Positions 6,010-12,261 of a stretch of DNA of 13,015 nt are shown here, piece after piece. The notes below the pieces were generated by a model that did no database searches, was not told the origin of the DNA, and saw only the letters and a list, made by a program, of their open reading frames with translations. This stretch comes from Chloroflexota bacterium. GTDB taxonomy: Bacteria > Chloroflexota > UBA6077. The stretch spans positions 1-13,015 of the forward strand of contig JAJZQR010000144.1 of NCBI GenBank assembly GCA_021806765.1, in the 5' to 3' direction. The translations under genes and the position numbers were made by a program. How positions within the stretch are numbered: position 1 is the stretch's first letter; each line of letters opens with the position of its first letter.

Positions 6010-8403
6010 ATGCTGCGGCTGATCCATGGTCCCCGTGAGGGATGGCTGTCGCTCCTGCTGTTGATGGCCGTCGTCCTGAGTCCTGCTGTGTCTCTGGCCG
6101 ACGCCTCCTGGGTGGATGGCCTCTGGATCGTCCCCTGGCTGGCCTTCCTCTCCCTTCTATTGGGCTTCATCCTCGCCAAGCTACCGGTGCGAGGGCCTAT
6201 TGCCCACCTCTTCGCCTTAGAGGTGGGCTTGGTGGGTATAGGTTTCTACTTCGCTGCCCTGGGACCCCGGGGCGATTGGGAGGAGCGATTCCTGTGGCTG
6301 TTCGGCCGGATCTGGGCCTGGCTGGAGGTGGTCTTCAGCGGGGGGATGGGCAACGACAACATGCTCTTCGCCCTGTTAATGTCGCTGCTGGCCTGGTTTC
6401 TCGGCTATCTCTCGGCCTGGCTCACCTTCCGAAGACACGACATACTGCTCCCCATCGTGGCCTGCGCCTCGGCCCTCCTGCTGAACCTCTCCTACGGAGC
6501 CCCGAACCCGGAGTCCAACATCTTGGTCGTTCTGATGGCCTCCCTGCTGCTGCTTATACGGATCACGCTGTTCGAGAAGGAGAGGGACTGGGGCCGGGCT
6601 GGCGCCGAGTACCATCGAGGTCTCACCTGGAACAGCCTCTGGGGCAGCGCCCTTCTGTCGGCCGGCCTTCTGGCCGTTGCCTGGACACTCCCGATAGGGA
6701 GTGTCAACGCGGCTGTGGCGGAGAACTGGTATCGGGTCACCGGTCCGTGGCAGGGGTTGCAGGAGGAGTTCGACCGGCTCTTCGCCTCCATCGGAACCAT
6801 GGGGGGTAAGGTGGAGGGCAATCGTTTCGCCAAGACCATGGCCCTCAAGGGGGCTATCGAGTTGGGCACGGATCCCGTCATGGTGGTCTGGTCGCCGCTG
6901 CCCGAGTACTGGGCCACCCAGACCTACGATGAGTACAACGGCCACGGGTGGGTCAGCACGGCGGAGCAGACCTCTCGGCTGGAAGCCAACAACGAGCAGC
7001 TGGCGAGCGTCACCACCTACCGGGGGCGACTGGACGTGGAGCAGCGGTATAAGCTGCTGTCTGGCAGAACCAGCAACGTCTTCGCGGCTACCTCGCCGGT
7101 GAAGCTGAGCCTTCCGGTGTACGCCGACCACTTCGATAATCTGGAGGACTTGACTGCGCTGCGATCCACCATCCCCATGCGGCCGGGCCAGCAGTACGCC
7201 GTCATCTCCTCCGTGTCGGTGGCCACTGCCGATCAACTGCGCCAGGCCGGTACAGACTACCCGGAATGGACCGCCCGATACCTGGAGTTGCCGCGATCCC
7301 AGGCTACCCGGCGGGTGATCGCTATGGCCCGCCGGCTGGGCGGGACCGTCGGAAATCCCTATGCCGCCACGTCTTTCCGTCGGGCTGGGGAAGACGGCAC
7401 CACGGCTCGCGGGGCGCCGAGGGGGCCCGACAATCCTTATGATGCCGCCCTGGCCATCCAGGAGTACCTGCGCGGCTTCCGCTACGAGGTCAATGTGGAG
7501 TCGCCTCCCACCGACCGGGACGTGGTGGACTGGTTCCTGTTCACCTCTAAGGAGGGGTACTGCGACTACTTTGCCTCAGCCATGGCGGTCATGGCCAGGG
7601 CCATCGGTATACCTTCCAGGGTAGTGAGCGGATATAACACCGGCACCTTCAACGAACGGACCGGCCTCTACGAAGTCAGGCAGGAGAACGCCCACTCCTG
7701 GCCAGAGCTGTTCTTCCCGGCTTACGGCTGGGTTCGCTTCGAGCCTACCCCGACCCAGCCGATGCCGGAGAGACCCGGGGTTCCCATCGCGGAGCCGAAC
7801 CCCACGGACTTGTCGGCCGAGGGCCTCAGCGTGAGCGTCTCCGATTCCAGCCTGGGGGATCGGGAGAAGGACCTCTACAGCGACGGCTTCGACCTGGGCG
7901 GGGGCGTTTCCGCCATCGGGACGTCGCAGGAAGCCAACTCCACGAACGTGCTGTGGCTGGCCGTGCCCCTCTTCCTGGGAGCCCTTCTGCTGACTCTCTT
8001 GGCGGCCCGAAGGTTGGTGCTATCTCGCCTCAGCCCCAGCGGGCGGGCATACCTCCAAATGTGCTGGATTGCCGGCCTCTTGGGCTGGCGGCTTCGTCCC
8101 TCCCATACCCCTGACGAGTACGCCCAGGTACTGGGCGCCGTCTCGCCGGGGTTGGAGTCCGAGGTCCGAGCGGTAGCAGGGTCCTACGCCCAGGAAACCT
8201 ATGGGGGGAAAAACCCTACGGCCGAAGATAGGGCCGTGCAGTCCTGGCATCGGATGCGGTGGAGATTCCCGTTGCAGTTGCTGAAACTTGCCGTCAGCCG
8301 TCAGCTTCCAGCTATTGGCCTCTTTCAGCGGCCGGCTATCGGCGATCAGCTGTCAACCCGGGACTCGACGGCCACGGGGCCGAAATCGCGTCGCGGCAGA
8401 TAG
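6010..8403 (+). CDS. TgpA-like membrane transglutaminase (with C-terminal DUF4129-like part)
   Basis: A 797-residue membrane protein. Seven hydrophobic segments lie at about 11-30, 37-57, 65-85, 118-140, 144-162, 168-187 and 211-232. A large outside region follows, then an eighth helix at about 647-668 and a cytoplasmic end with a DUF4129-like pattern ('TPDEYAQVL' ... 'SYAQETYGG' ... 'SWHRMRW'). The transglutaminase-like core is 'EGYCDYFASAM' with Cys518, 'ENAHSWPE' with His562, and 'YGWVRFEPTP' with Glu578. The spacings (44 and 16) equal those of Cys404-His448-Asp464 in Pseudomonas TgpA, but the acid is Glu. Such proteins may cut or cross-link peptides or proteins at the outer face of the membrane. 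AGGAG (5995-5999) precedes ATG 6010. The gene follows moxR and DUF58 after a 158-base spacer holding a repeat. The last 40 or so residues, from about 'AVSRQLPAIG', are translated repeat. The substrate is unknown. Confidence 0.92.
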   Translation: MLRLIHGPREGWLSLLLLMAVVLSPAVSLADASWVDGLWIVPWLAFLSLLLGFILAKLPVRGPIAHLFALEVGLVGIGFYFAALGPRGDWEERFLWLFGRIWAWLEVVFSGGMGNDNMLFALLMSLLAWFLGYLSAWLTFRRHDILLPIVACASALLLNLSYGAPNPESNILVVLMASLLLLIRITLFEKERDWGRAGAEYHRGLTWNSLWGSALLSAGLLAVAWTLPIGSVNAAVAENWYRVTGPWQGLQEEFDRLFASIGTMGGKVEGNRFAKTMALKGAIELGTDPVMVVWSPLPEYWATQTYDEYNGHGWVSTAEQTSRLEANNEQLASVTTYRGRLDVEQRYKLLSGRTSNVFAATSPVKLSLPVYADHFDNLEDLTALRSTIPMRPGQQYAVISSVSVATADQLRQAGTDYPEWTARYLELPRSQATRRVIAMARRLGGTVGNPYAATSFRRAGEDGTTARGAPRGPDNPYDAALAIQEYLRGFRYEVNVESPPTDRDVVDWFLFTSKEGYCDYFASAMAVMARAIGIPSRVVSGYNTGTFNERTGLYEVRQENAHSWPELFFPAYGWVRFEPTPTQPMPERPGVPIAEPNPTDLSAEGLSVSVSDSSLGDREKDLYSDGFDLGGGVSAIGTSQEANSTNVLWLAVPLFLGALLLTLLAARRLVLSRLSPSGRAYLQMCWIAGLLGWRLRPSHTPDEYAQVLGAVSPGLESEVRAVAGSYAQETYGGKNPTAEDRAVQSWHRMRWRFPLQLLKLAVSRQLPAIGLFQRPAIGDQLSTRDSTATGPKSRRGR
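8290..8354. repeat. heptamer repeat inside the 3' end of the transglutaminase gene
   Basis: Seven-base units are visible: GCCGTCA, GCCGTCA, GCTTCCA, GCTATTG, GCCTCTT, TCAGCGG, and a second set GGCTATC, GGCGATC, AGCTGTC (8334-8354). On the minus strand these read as AGCTGAC/GGCTGAC-type units, the same style as 563-590. They are translated as part of the C-terminal tail, which has no family similarity there, and the stop (TAG 8401-8403) lies just beyond. Confidence 0.6.
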
Positions 8404-8453
8404 CCGGCTCTGGTCGGTAACGCATCCCTCTGTTTTTCGGTTGTGCGCTGCCT

Positions 8454-8488
8454 GCTGATGGCTGAATGCTGGCCGATGATGGCTTGCT
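8454..8488. repeat. five degenerate heptamers upstream of the cysteine-rich gene
   Basis: GCTGATG, GCTGAAT, GCTGGCC, GATGATG and GCTTGCT lie in 7-base register immediately before the Shine-Dalgarno sequence of the next gene. Together with 8290-8354 they flank the transglutaminase stop codon in opposite orientation. Confidence 0.5.
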
Positions 8489-8499
8489 GGAGGTGACCC

Positions 8500-9048
8500 A
8501 TGGCTGAAAAGATAGTCAAGCCGGAACGTCGGCGACTCGACCGACGTCAGGATCGATTGGCCGCGCTGGGCGATGCCGTGGAAGAGGGCGGTTGGGGCGA
8601 CCGCCGGGTCCACTGCTGGGACCTGGAAGTCGAATGCACCGAGGAGCGCCGTAAGCGTTGCGCTGCCCACTTCGTGAAACGGAACTGCTGGGACCTGTGG
8701 GCTGTCGAGTACTTCCCCCCGGGGCGCAAGCCCTGCTGCCACGGCGATGTGGACTGCACCGAGTGCCCCATCGCCTCTGCGAAGTTCGGCGGCACCCTGG
8801 CGGTCCACGTCCCCATTCCGGCCAGGGGCGGGGGAGGCCAGGGGGCTGCGACTCCGGCCGACCGTTCCCCGACCTACTGCGCCTACCTGTACAGTCTCAA
8901 AGAGAGCAGTGGAGCGCGAGGTGACGATACCAGCAGAACGGTGTTTCGCTGCCAGCGGCGGCCGGGTATCCAGCTCCACAGCACCTACGTCTCCGAGGTG
9001 TGCGGCTCACCCGAGCATAGGGAATGTACCTTTTGCGACACCAAATGA
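8500..9048 (+). CDS. cysteine-rich protein with two-CW-like domain
   Basis: A 182-residue soluble protein with 13 cysteines. Residues 39-89 show 'HCWDLEVEC' (Cys39, Cys46), Cys54, 'NCWDLW' (Cys63), 'PCC' (79-80) and 'CTEC' (86, 89). This order, CW..C..C..CW......C..C, resembles the two-CW domain seen in bacterial sensor-like and hypothetical proteins, where the cysteines probably hold a metal or iron-sulfur cluster. A second group lies in the C-terminal part: Cys127, Cys151, Cys168, then 'CTFC' (176, 179). The first 25 residues are basic ('ERRRLDRRQDR'). A full Shine-Dalgarno sequence GGAGGTGA (8489-8496) fixes ATG 8500. It lies 96 bases after the transglutaminase gene and may be cotranscribed with it, or be a separate unit. 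The family assignment is by pattern only, and I do not know its function. Confidence 0.75.
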   Translation: MAEKIVKPERRRLDRRQDRLAALGDAVEEGGWGDRRVHCWDLEVECTEERRKRCAAHFVKRNCWDLWAVEYFPPGRKPCCHGDVDCTECPIASAKFGGTLAVHVPIPARGGGGQGAATPADRSPTYCAYLYSLKESSGARGDDTSRTVFRCQRRPGIQLHSTYVSEVCGSPEHRECTFCDTK

Positions 9049-9072
9049 TTAGACAATTAGGGCTCTTGGCTA

Positions 9073-9101
9073 TTGCATGCACATCGTCCATGTAGTATAT
9101 T
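9073..9101 (+). promoter_or_regulatory. possible promoter of the zinc-ribbon gene
   Basis: TTGCAT (9073-9078) and TATATT (9096-9101) are separated by 17 bases in an AT-richer island of an otherwise GC-rich region. The start would be near 9108, leaving a leader of about 131 bases. I see no known riboswitch in that leader. Confidence 0.4.
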
Positions 9102-9238
9102 CCTGATGGCGGCAGCAATAGCCCCTGGCTGAGCTCTGCATGGTTCGCACTCCGACTGTGGTAGTCCGACGAGGAACGTCTGCACCAGCTCGTGCCTGCA
9201 TGACCGTCCGACAAAGAGGTAAAGGAGGTATTCAGGGG

Positions 9239-9556
9239 GTGAGCTTTGTGGACAAGACTCTTCGGTGTCGTGAGTGCGGGCGGGATTTCGTGTTCACGGC
9301 CGGCGAGCAGGAGTTCTATCAGCTCAAAGGGCTGCTGAACGAGCCTGCCCGGTGCCCCGAGTGTCGTTCCCTGCGGAAGTCTCAGAGGACAGGCCAGGAT
9401 GGCTCCGGTAGGGGATCCGAGTCCCGATCGGCTCGCGAGATGCATCCCGCCATCTGTGCCGACTGTGGGGCTCAGACCCTCGTTCCCTTCCTGCCTCGGG
9501 GCGACAAACCGGTGTACTGCAGCACCTGCTTCGATCGAGTGAGGGCCAATCGGTAG
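9239..9556 (+). CDS. small double zinc-ribbon protein
   Basis: A 105-residue protein with two four-cysteine zinc sites. The N-terminal part 'DKTLRCRECGRDFVFTAGEQ' continues to 'CPEC' and matches the probable zinc-ribbon domain zf-trcl (Cys10, Cys13, Cys39, Cys42). The C-terminal part (Cys73, Cys76, Cys94, Cys97), with 'CADCGAQTLVPFLPRGDKPV' then 'YCSTCF', is the second ribbon, often found with the first. The linker (about 48-66) is polar and probably disordered. I choose GTG 9239 because AGGAGGT (9223-9229) lies nine bases upstream and because family similarity begins at 'DKTL'. An in-frame ATG at 9140 would add 33 unlikely residues. Such proteins may bind nucleic acid or partner proteins; no role is established. 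It ends seven bases before a strong terminator. Confidence 0.85.
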   Translation: MSFVDKTLRCRECGRDFVFTAGEQEFYQLKGLLNEPARCPECRSLRKSQRTGQDGSGRGSESRSAREMHPAICADCGAQTLVPFLPRGDKPVYCSTCFDRVRANR

Positions 9557-9562
9557 CCGTTC

Positions 9563-9607
9563 GGTACAAAGAAGGGCCGGGCATCTTGCCCGGCCCTTCT
9601 TTGTACC
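9563..9607. terminator. perfect bidirectional terminator between convergent genes
   Basis: Bases 9563-9583 pair without any mismatch with 9587-9607: a 21-bp stem with the loop TCT. The stem has a GGGCCGGGC core, and the outer part is A-rich on one side and T-rich on the other (AAAGAA / TTCTTT), so it can stop transcripts arriving from either side. It lies between the zinc-ribbon gene (plus) and the minus-strand gene ending at 9698. Confidence 0.85.
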
Positions 9608-9611
9608 TCTT

Positions 9612-9702
9612 TGTAGCCGCAGGCTTTACGCCTGCGCGGTCCACGTGGTGAAGCTGCGCTCTGCCGAAATGGCTACGCGCACCCGTGAAGGGTGCGGCTA
9701 CA
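9612..9702. repeat. paired palindromic repeat overlapping the minus-strand gene end
   Basis: TGTAGCCGCA (9612-9621) is inverted at 9693-9702 (TGCGGCTACA). Each end contains its own hairpin: CGCAGGC (9618-9624) / GCCTGCG (9630-9636) with loop TTTAC, and CGCACCC (9678-9684) / GGGTGCG (9690-9696) with loop GTGAA. Two head-to-head extragenic palindromes of one type would give this layout, as with paired REP units. The right unit overlaps the stop codon (9698-9700) of the ornithine cyclodeaminase-like gene. Confidence 0.7.
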
Positions 9703-10933
9703 GCCCTAGCTCCGCCACCAGATGCCTCAGGAAGCCCTCGGCATCGGCCACCAGGCCTATGGCCTGAAAGCTACCTCGATCCGACAGCTTGGTGACCACG
9801 GCGGGGTTGATGTCCACACAGACGGTGGTGACGTTGGCCGGCAGCAAGTTGCCCACGGCGATGGAGTGGAGCATGGTGGAGATCATCAGGGCCAGGTCCA
9901 CTCCCCGCTGAATCACCGCCCTCATTCTCCGCTGGGCCTCGATCACATCGGTGATCACGTCGGGCAGGGGACCATCGTCCCGGATCGAGCCGGCCAGCAC
10001 GAACTCCACCCCCTGCTTTACGCAGGCATGCATGATCCCCTTGGTCAGCATCTCCTGCTCCACCGCCGCCCGGATGCTGCCCGCTGCCCGGATCCGATTG
10101 ATGGCCCGCAGGTGGTGCTGGTGGCCTCCCTCCATGGGGGTTCCCTCCGATAGCGATACGCCCAGGGATGTGCCGAAGAAGGCCCCCTCGATGTCGTGGG
10201 TGGCCAGGGCGTTCCCCGCGAAGAGGTAGTTGATGTAGCCCGCCTCGATCAGTTTCACCATCATCGGCGCAGAACCGGTGTGTGCGATGGCTGGGCCGGC
10301 CACCACCAGGGTCTTCCCGCCCCGGGCCTTGATCGCCTTCATCTCCGTTGCGATCTCTCGGATCAGGTTGGCCTTCGGCTTCTCACTGGAGACGGCGCTT
10401 CCCATGAAGCTGAAGACCTCCTTCTCCTCGCGGCTTCGTTCCAGCGGTATCACCCGGATCCCCTGGTGGCCCACCACCACCTGCTCGCCCTTTATTACGT
10501 CGGCCACGGCGCAGTTGCGCGCGGTCCCCGTGGCCCAGTCGATCACGACGCCCAGGTCCATCTCGGGGTTGGCCACCTCCACCCATCCCCCATTCAGCCG
10601 CACCAGGGTCACCAGGTTGGTGGTGGAGTAGAAGCTCTCCGGGAATACTCCGTCGGCGGGAGCCGGCTCGGTGTGCGCTACCTCCACCGTGGGGACCGTC
10701 GCACCCAGACGGCGGGCGTGGCGTATCAGCAGATCCAGCAACTCCGGCGACTCGGCCCGTATCTCCAGGCGGGCGTAGCTAGGCTCCGCCTTTCGGCGCC
10801 CCACCCGGATCTCCTGGACGTCGAAGTCCCCCCCTCGGTCCATGACCTCGTCCATTATCTGAGGGAGGATCATGGAGTCGATGATGTGGCCTTCCAGTTC
10901 GATCACCTGAGTGTAGACGTGCTGATCGTTCAT
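9698..10933 (-). CDS. TIGR00300/LOR-SDH family protein, probable ornithine cyclodeaminase
   Basis: A 411-residue protein of the TIGR00300 family. Members in Methanococcus, and the C-terminal half of cyanobacterial AgrE/ArgZ, turn ornithine into proline and ammonia with bound NAD. The N-terminal LOR/SDH conserved region covers about 1-100 ('VIELEGHIIDSMILPQIMD', 'DFDVQEIRVGRRKAEPSYAR'). The C-terminal Rossmann-like domain carries 'VVAGPAIAHTGSAPMM' (about 210-225), 'LFAGNALATHDIEGAFFGTS' (about 237-256), and 'GGHQHHLRAINRIRAAG' (about 269-285). There is no arginine dihydrolase domain, so this is the stand-alone form. ATG at 10933 is supported by GGAGGT just upstream on the minus strand; the frame stays open to 11104, but that extension lacks family similarity. 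It is divergent from a dehydrogenase gene. The enzyme activity is transferred from the family and has not been shown here. Confidence 0.88.
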   Translation of the reverse strand: MNDQHVYTQVIELEGHIIDSMILPQIMDEVMDRGGDFDVQEIRVGRRKAEPSYARLEIRAESPELLDLLIRHARRLGATVPTVEVAHTEPAPADGVFPESFYSTTNLVTLVRLNGGWVEVANPEMDLGVVIDWATGTARNCAVADVIKGEQVVVGHQGIRVIPLERSREEKEVFSFMGSAVSSEKPKANLIREIATEMKAIKARGGKTLVVAGPAIAHTGSAPMMVKLIEAGYINYLFAGNALATHDIEGAFFGTSLGVSLSEGTPMEGGHQHHLRAINRIRAAGSIRAAVEQEMLTKGIMHACVKQGVEFVLAGSIRDDGPLPDVITDVIEAQRRMRAVIQRGVDLALMISTMLHSIAVGNLLPANVTTVCVDINPAVVTKLSDRGSFQAIGLVADAEGFLRHLVAELGL

Positions 10934-10960
10934 GCTACCTCCGTTCCAAGCTGATGAAAC

Positions 10961-10976
10961 CGCGACTGCGGTCGCG
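10961..10976. other. short stem-loop in the 5' leader of the minus-strand gene
   Basis: CGCGAC (10961-10966) pairs with GTCGCG (10971-10976) around TGCG. It lies 28 bases upstream of the minus-strand start codon, downstream of the -10 box at 11025-11030. It may be a small regulatory hairpin or chance in GC-rich DNA. Confidence 0.35.
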
Positions 10977-11024
10977 CTGGGCATTGACGGGGAAGGAAGG
11001 GGTCGTGGATGTCCTTCTAAGGAG

Positions 11025-11030
11025 ATTATA
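11025..11030 (-). promoter_or_regulatory. -10 box for the ornithine cyclodeaminase-like gene
   Basis: Read on the minus strand, bases 11030-11025 are a perfect TATAAT preceded by TGA. The -35 region at the right distance (AGGGCA) is poor, so an activator may be needed. A start near 11018 would give a leader of about 85 bases. Confidence 0.45.
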
Positions 11031-11041
11031 TCACCCCTCCC

Positions 11042-11071
11042 TTGCCTTGCCCTCCATCGATGGACTAATCT
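11042..11071 (+). promoter_or_regulatory. weak promoter with embedded 12-bp palindrome for the dehydrogenase operon
   Basis: TTGCCT (11042-11047) and TAATCT (11066-11071) are spaced by 18 bases. The perfect palindrome TCCATCGATGGA (11053-11064) fills the spacer and is a good shape for a dimeric regulator. It sits upstream of the minus-strand -10 box too, so one protein could control both directions. The boxes themselves are weak. Confidence 0.35.
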
Positions 11072-11136
11072 GTGGGAGGCTGCGTATCCTCGATCCCGAA
11101 TCACCTGTGCCTAGTCACGTAGGAGAAGATAGGACT

Positions 11137-12150
11137 ATGAAGTCGATCGTTTGGCATGGACCTTTCGAAGCTAGCTTTGAAGACTCACCGGTGCCGGTAC
11201 CTGGAGAGGGGGAGGCGCTGATCAAGGTCGCCTATGCCGGCATTTGTGGCTCAGACATCACCATATACTCCGGCAAGCACTGGCGTGCCAAACCTCCCAT
11301 GATCCCGGGCCACGAGTTCTCGGGAGAGATCGTCGAGGTCAGGGCTCCGGGCGCCAGCTTCAAGGCGGGTGATCCCGTCGTAGTCGAACCCCTTCTCCCC
11401 TGTGGCAAGTGCTACGCGTGCCAGTCGGGCGCCTATCACGTGTGCACCCGACTGAAGCTGCTGGGCAACGACTGCGACGGCGGGTTCGCCGAGTACGTCG
11501 TGGCCCCAGCCCACCGGGTCTATCATCTCCCCGAGGGTCTGGGCTTGAAGGAAGCCGCCCTGGTGGAGCCTGCCGCTGTGGCCACTCACGACGTCCGTCG
11601 CTCCCAGGTCAAGCTGGGGGACCACGTGGTCGTTCTGGGTGGCGGCCCCATCGGGTTGCTGGTGGCTCAGGTCGCTCGACTCGCTTCCGCGAGGCCGGTG
11701 GAGATAGTCGAGGTCAGCGACTGGCGAGCCGAACTGGCTCGCAAGATGGGCTTCGATCCCATCGATCCCAGCAAGGTTGACATGGTCGAGGAAGTACTGC
11801 GCCGGACCGAAGGGAAGGGTGCCGACGTCCTCTTCGATACGGCCGGTGCGGCCTCCGTCGTGGCCCAGTTTGCTGCCCTCACCAGGGTGCATGGCCAGGT
11901 GGTCATCGTCGCCATGCCCAAGGAGCCGCACCCGGTCGATACGGCTGCCTTCGCCCTGAAGGAGATCGACCTGCGTGGCTGCCGTGTCTACAACTCCGAT
12001 GACTATCGGGCCGCGATCAACCTGATTGCCGAGGGGAAGATCGACGTGGAGTCGATGATCTCTCACATCCTGCCGTTGGAGCAGGGGGTGGAGGGGTTGG
12101 AGTTGGCCCGCAAGGGCGATGCTTCTATGAAGGTGTTGCTCAAGCCGTAG
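11137..12150 (+). CDS. zinc-dependent medium-chain alcohol/polyol dehydrogenase
   Basis: A 337-residue zinc-dependent medium-chain dehydrogenase of the sorbitol/threonine dehydrogenase type, oxidising a hydroxyl to a carbonyl with NAD(P). Catalytic zinc ligands are Cys37 in 'GICGSD', His59-Glu60 in 'PGHEFSG' and Glu144 in 'ALVEPAAV'. The structural zinc is held by Cys89, Cys92, Cys95 and Cys103. The Rossmann motif 'GGGPIG' is at 168-173, with 'VEVSD' (191-195) at the end of the second strand. ATG 11137 follows AGGAGA (11121-11126) and starts at the family's normal N-terminus ('MKSIVWHGP'); an earlier in-frame ATG at 10954 would add 61 residues without similarity. A short-chain dehydrogenase follows 111 bases downstream, so both probably serve one sugar, polyol or hydroxy-acid pathway. 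The exact substrate cannot be told. Confidence 0.93.
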   Translation: MKSIVWHGPFEASFEDSPVPVPGEGEALIKVAYAGICGSDITIYSGKHWRAKPPMIPGHEFSGEIVEVRAPGASFKAGDPVVVEPLLPCGKCYACQSGAYHVCTRLKLLGNDCDGGFAEYVVAPAHRVYHLPEGLGLKEAALVEPAAVATHDVRRSQVKLGDHVVVLGGGPIGLLVAQVARLASARPVEIVEVSDWRAELARKMGFDPIDPSKVDMVEEVLRRTEGKGADVLFDTAGAASVVAQFAALTRVHGQVVIVAMPKEPHPVDTAAFALKEIDLRGCRVYNSDDYRAAINLIAEGKIDVESMISHILPLEQGVEGLELARKGDASMKVLLKP

Positions 12151-12152
12151 CG

Positions 12153-12207
12153 AGGACTGAGGACTGAGGACTGAGAACTTGGAACTCAGTCCTCAGTCCT
12201 CAGTCCT
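12153..12207. repeat. perfect 23-bp hairpin of AGGACTG heptamers
   Basis: AGGACTG is repeated three times (12153-12173) plus AG, then a 9-base loop AACTTGGAA, then the exact reverse complement, CAGTCCT three times, ending at 12207. The two 23-base arms pair without mismatch. It lies 2 bases after the dehydrogenase stop and 54 bases before the next start codon, so it should form in the mRNA between the two genes. No T-run follows, so it is not a classical terminator. Confidence 0.85.
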
Positions 12208-12261
12208 ATGGTGCACTCAATACATCCCCGTCAGGTCTGCTTAGGATTGGAAGGAGACAAC

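Noticed and set aside
8353..8979. Minus-strand frame of 208 codons opposite the cysteine-rich gene
   Set aside because: The plus-strand gene has a full Shine-Dalgarno sequence and ordered cysteines; the minus-strand product has neither.
9140..9238. N-terminal extension of the zinc-ribbon protein
   Set aside because: The added residues are basic and random, and the strong AGGAGGT lies inside this stretch at the right distance from GTG 9239.
10954..11136. N-terminal extension of the zinc dehydrogenase from ATG 10954
   Set aside because: The added 61 residues have no similarity to the family and cover the divergent promoter region, while ATG 11137 has a ribosome binding site and the normal N-terminus.
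12153..12207. CRISPR array
   Set aside because: The units are 7 bases, adjacent without spacers, and form a simple inverted repeat; there are no cas genes.
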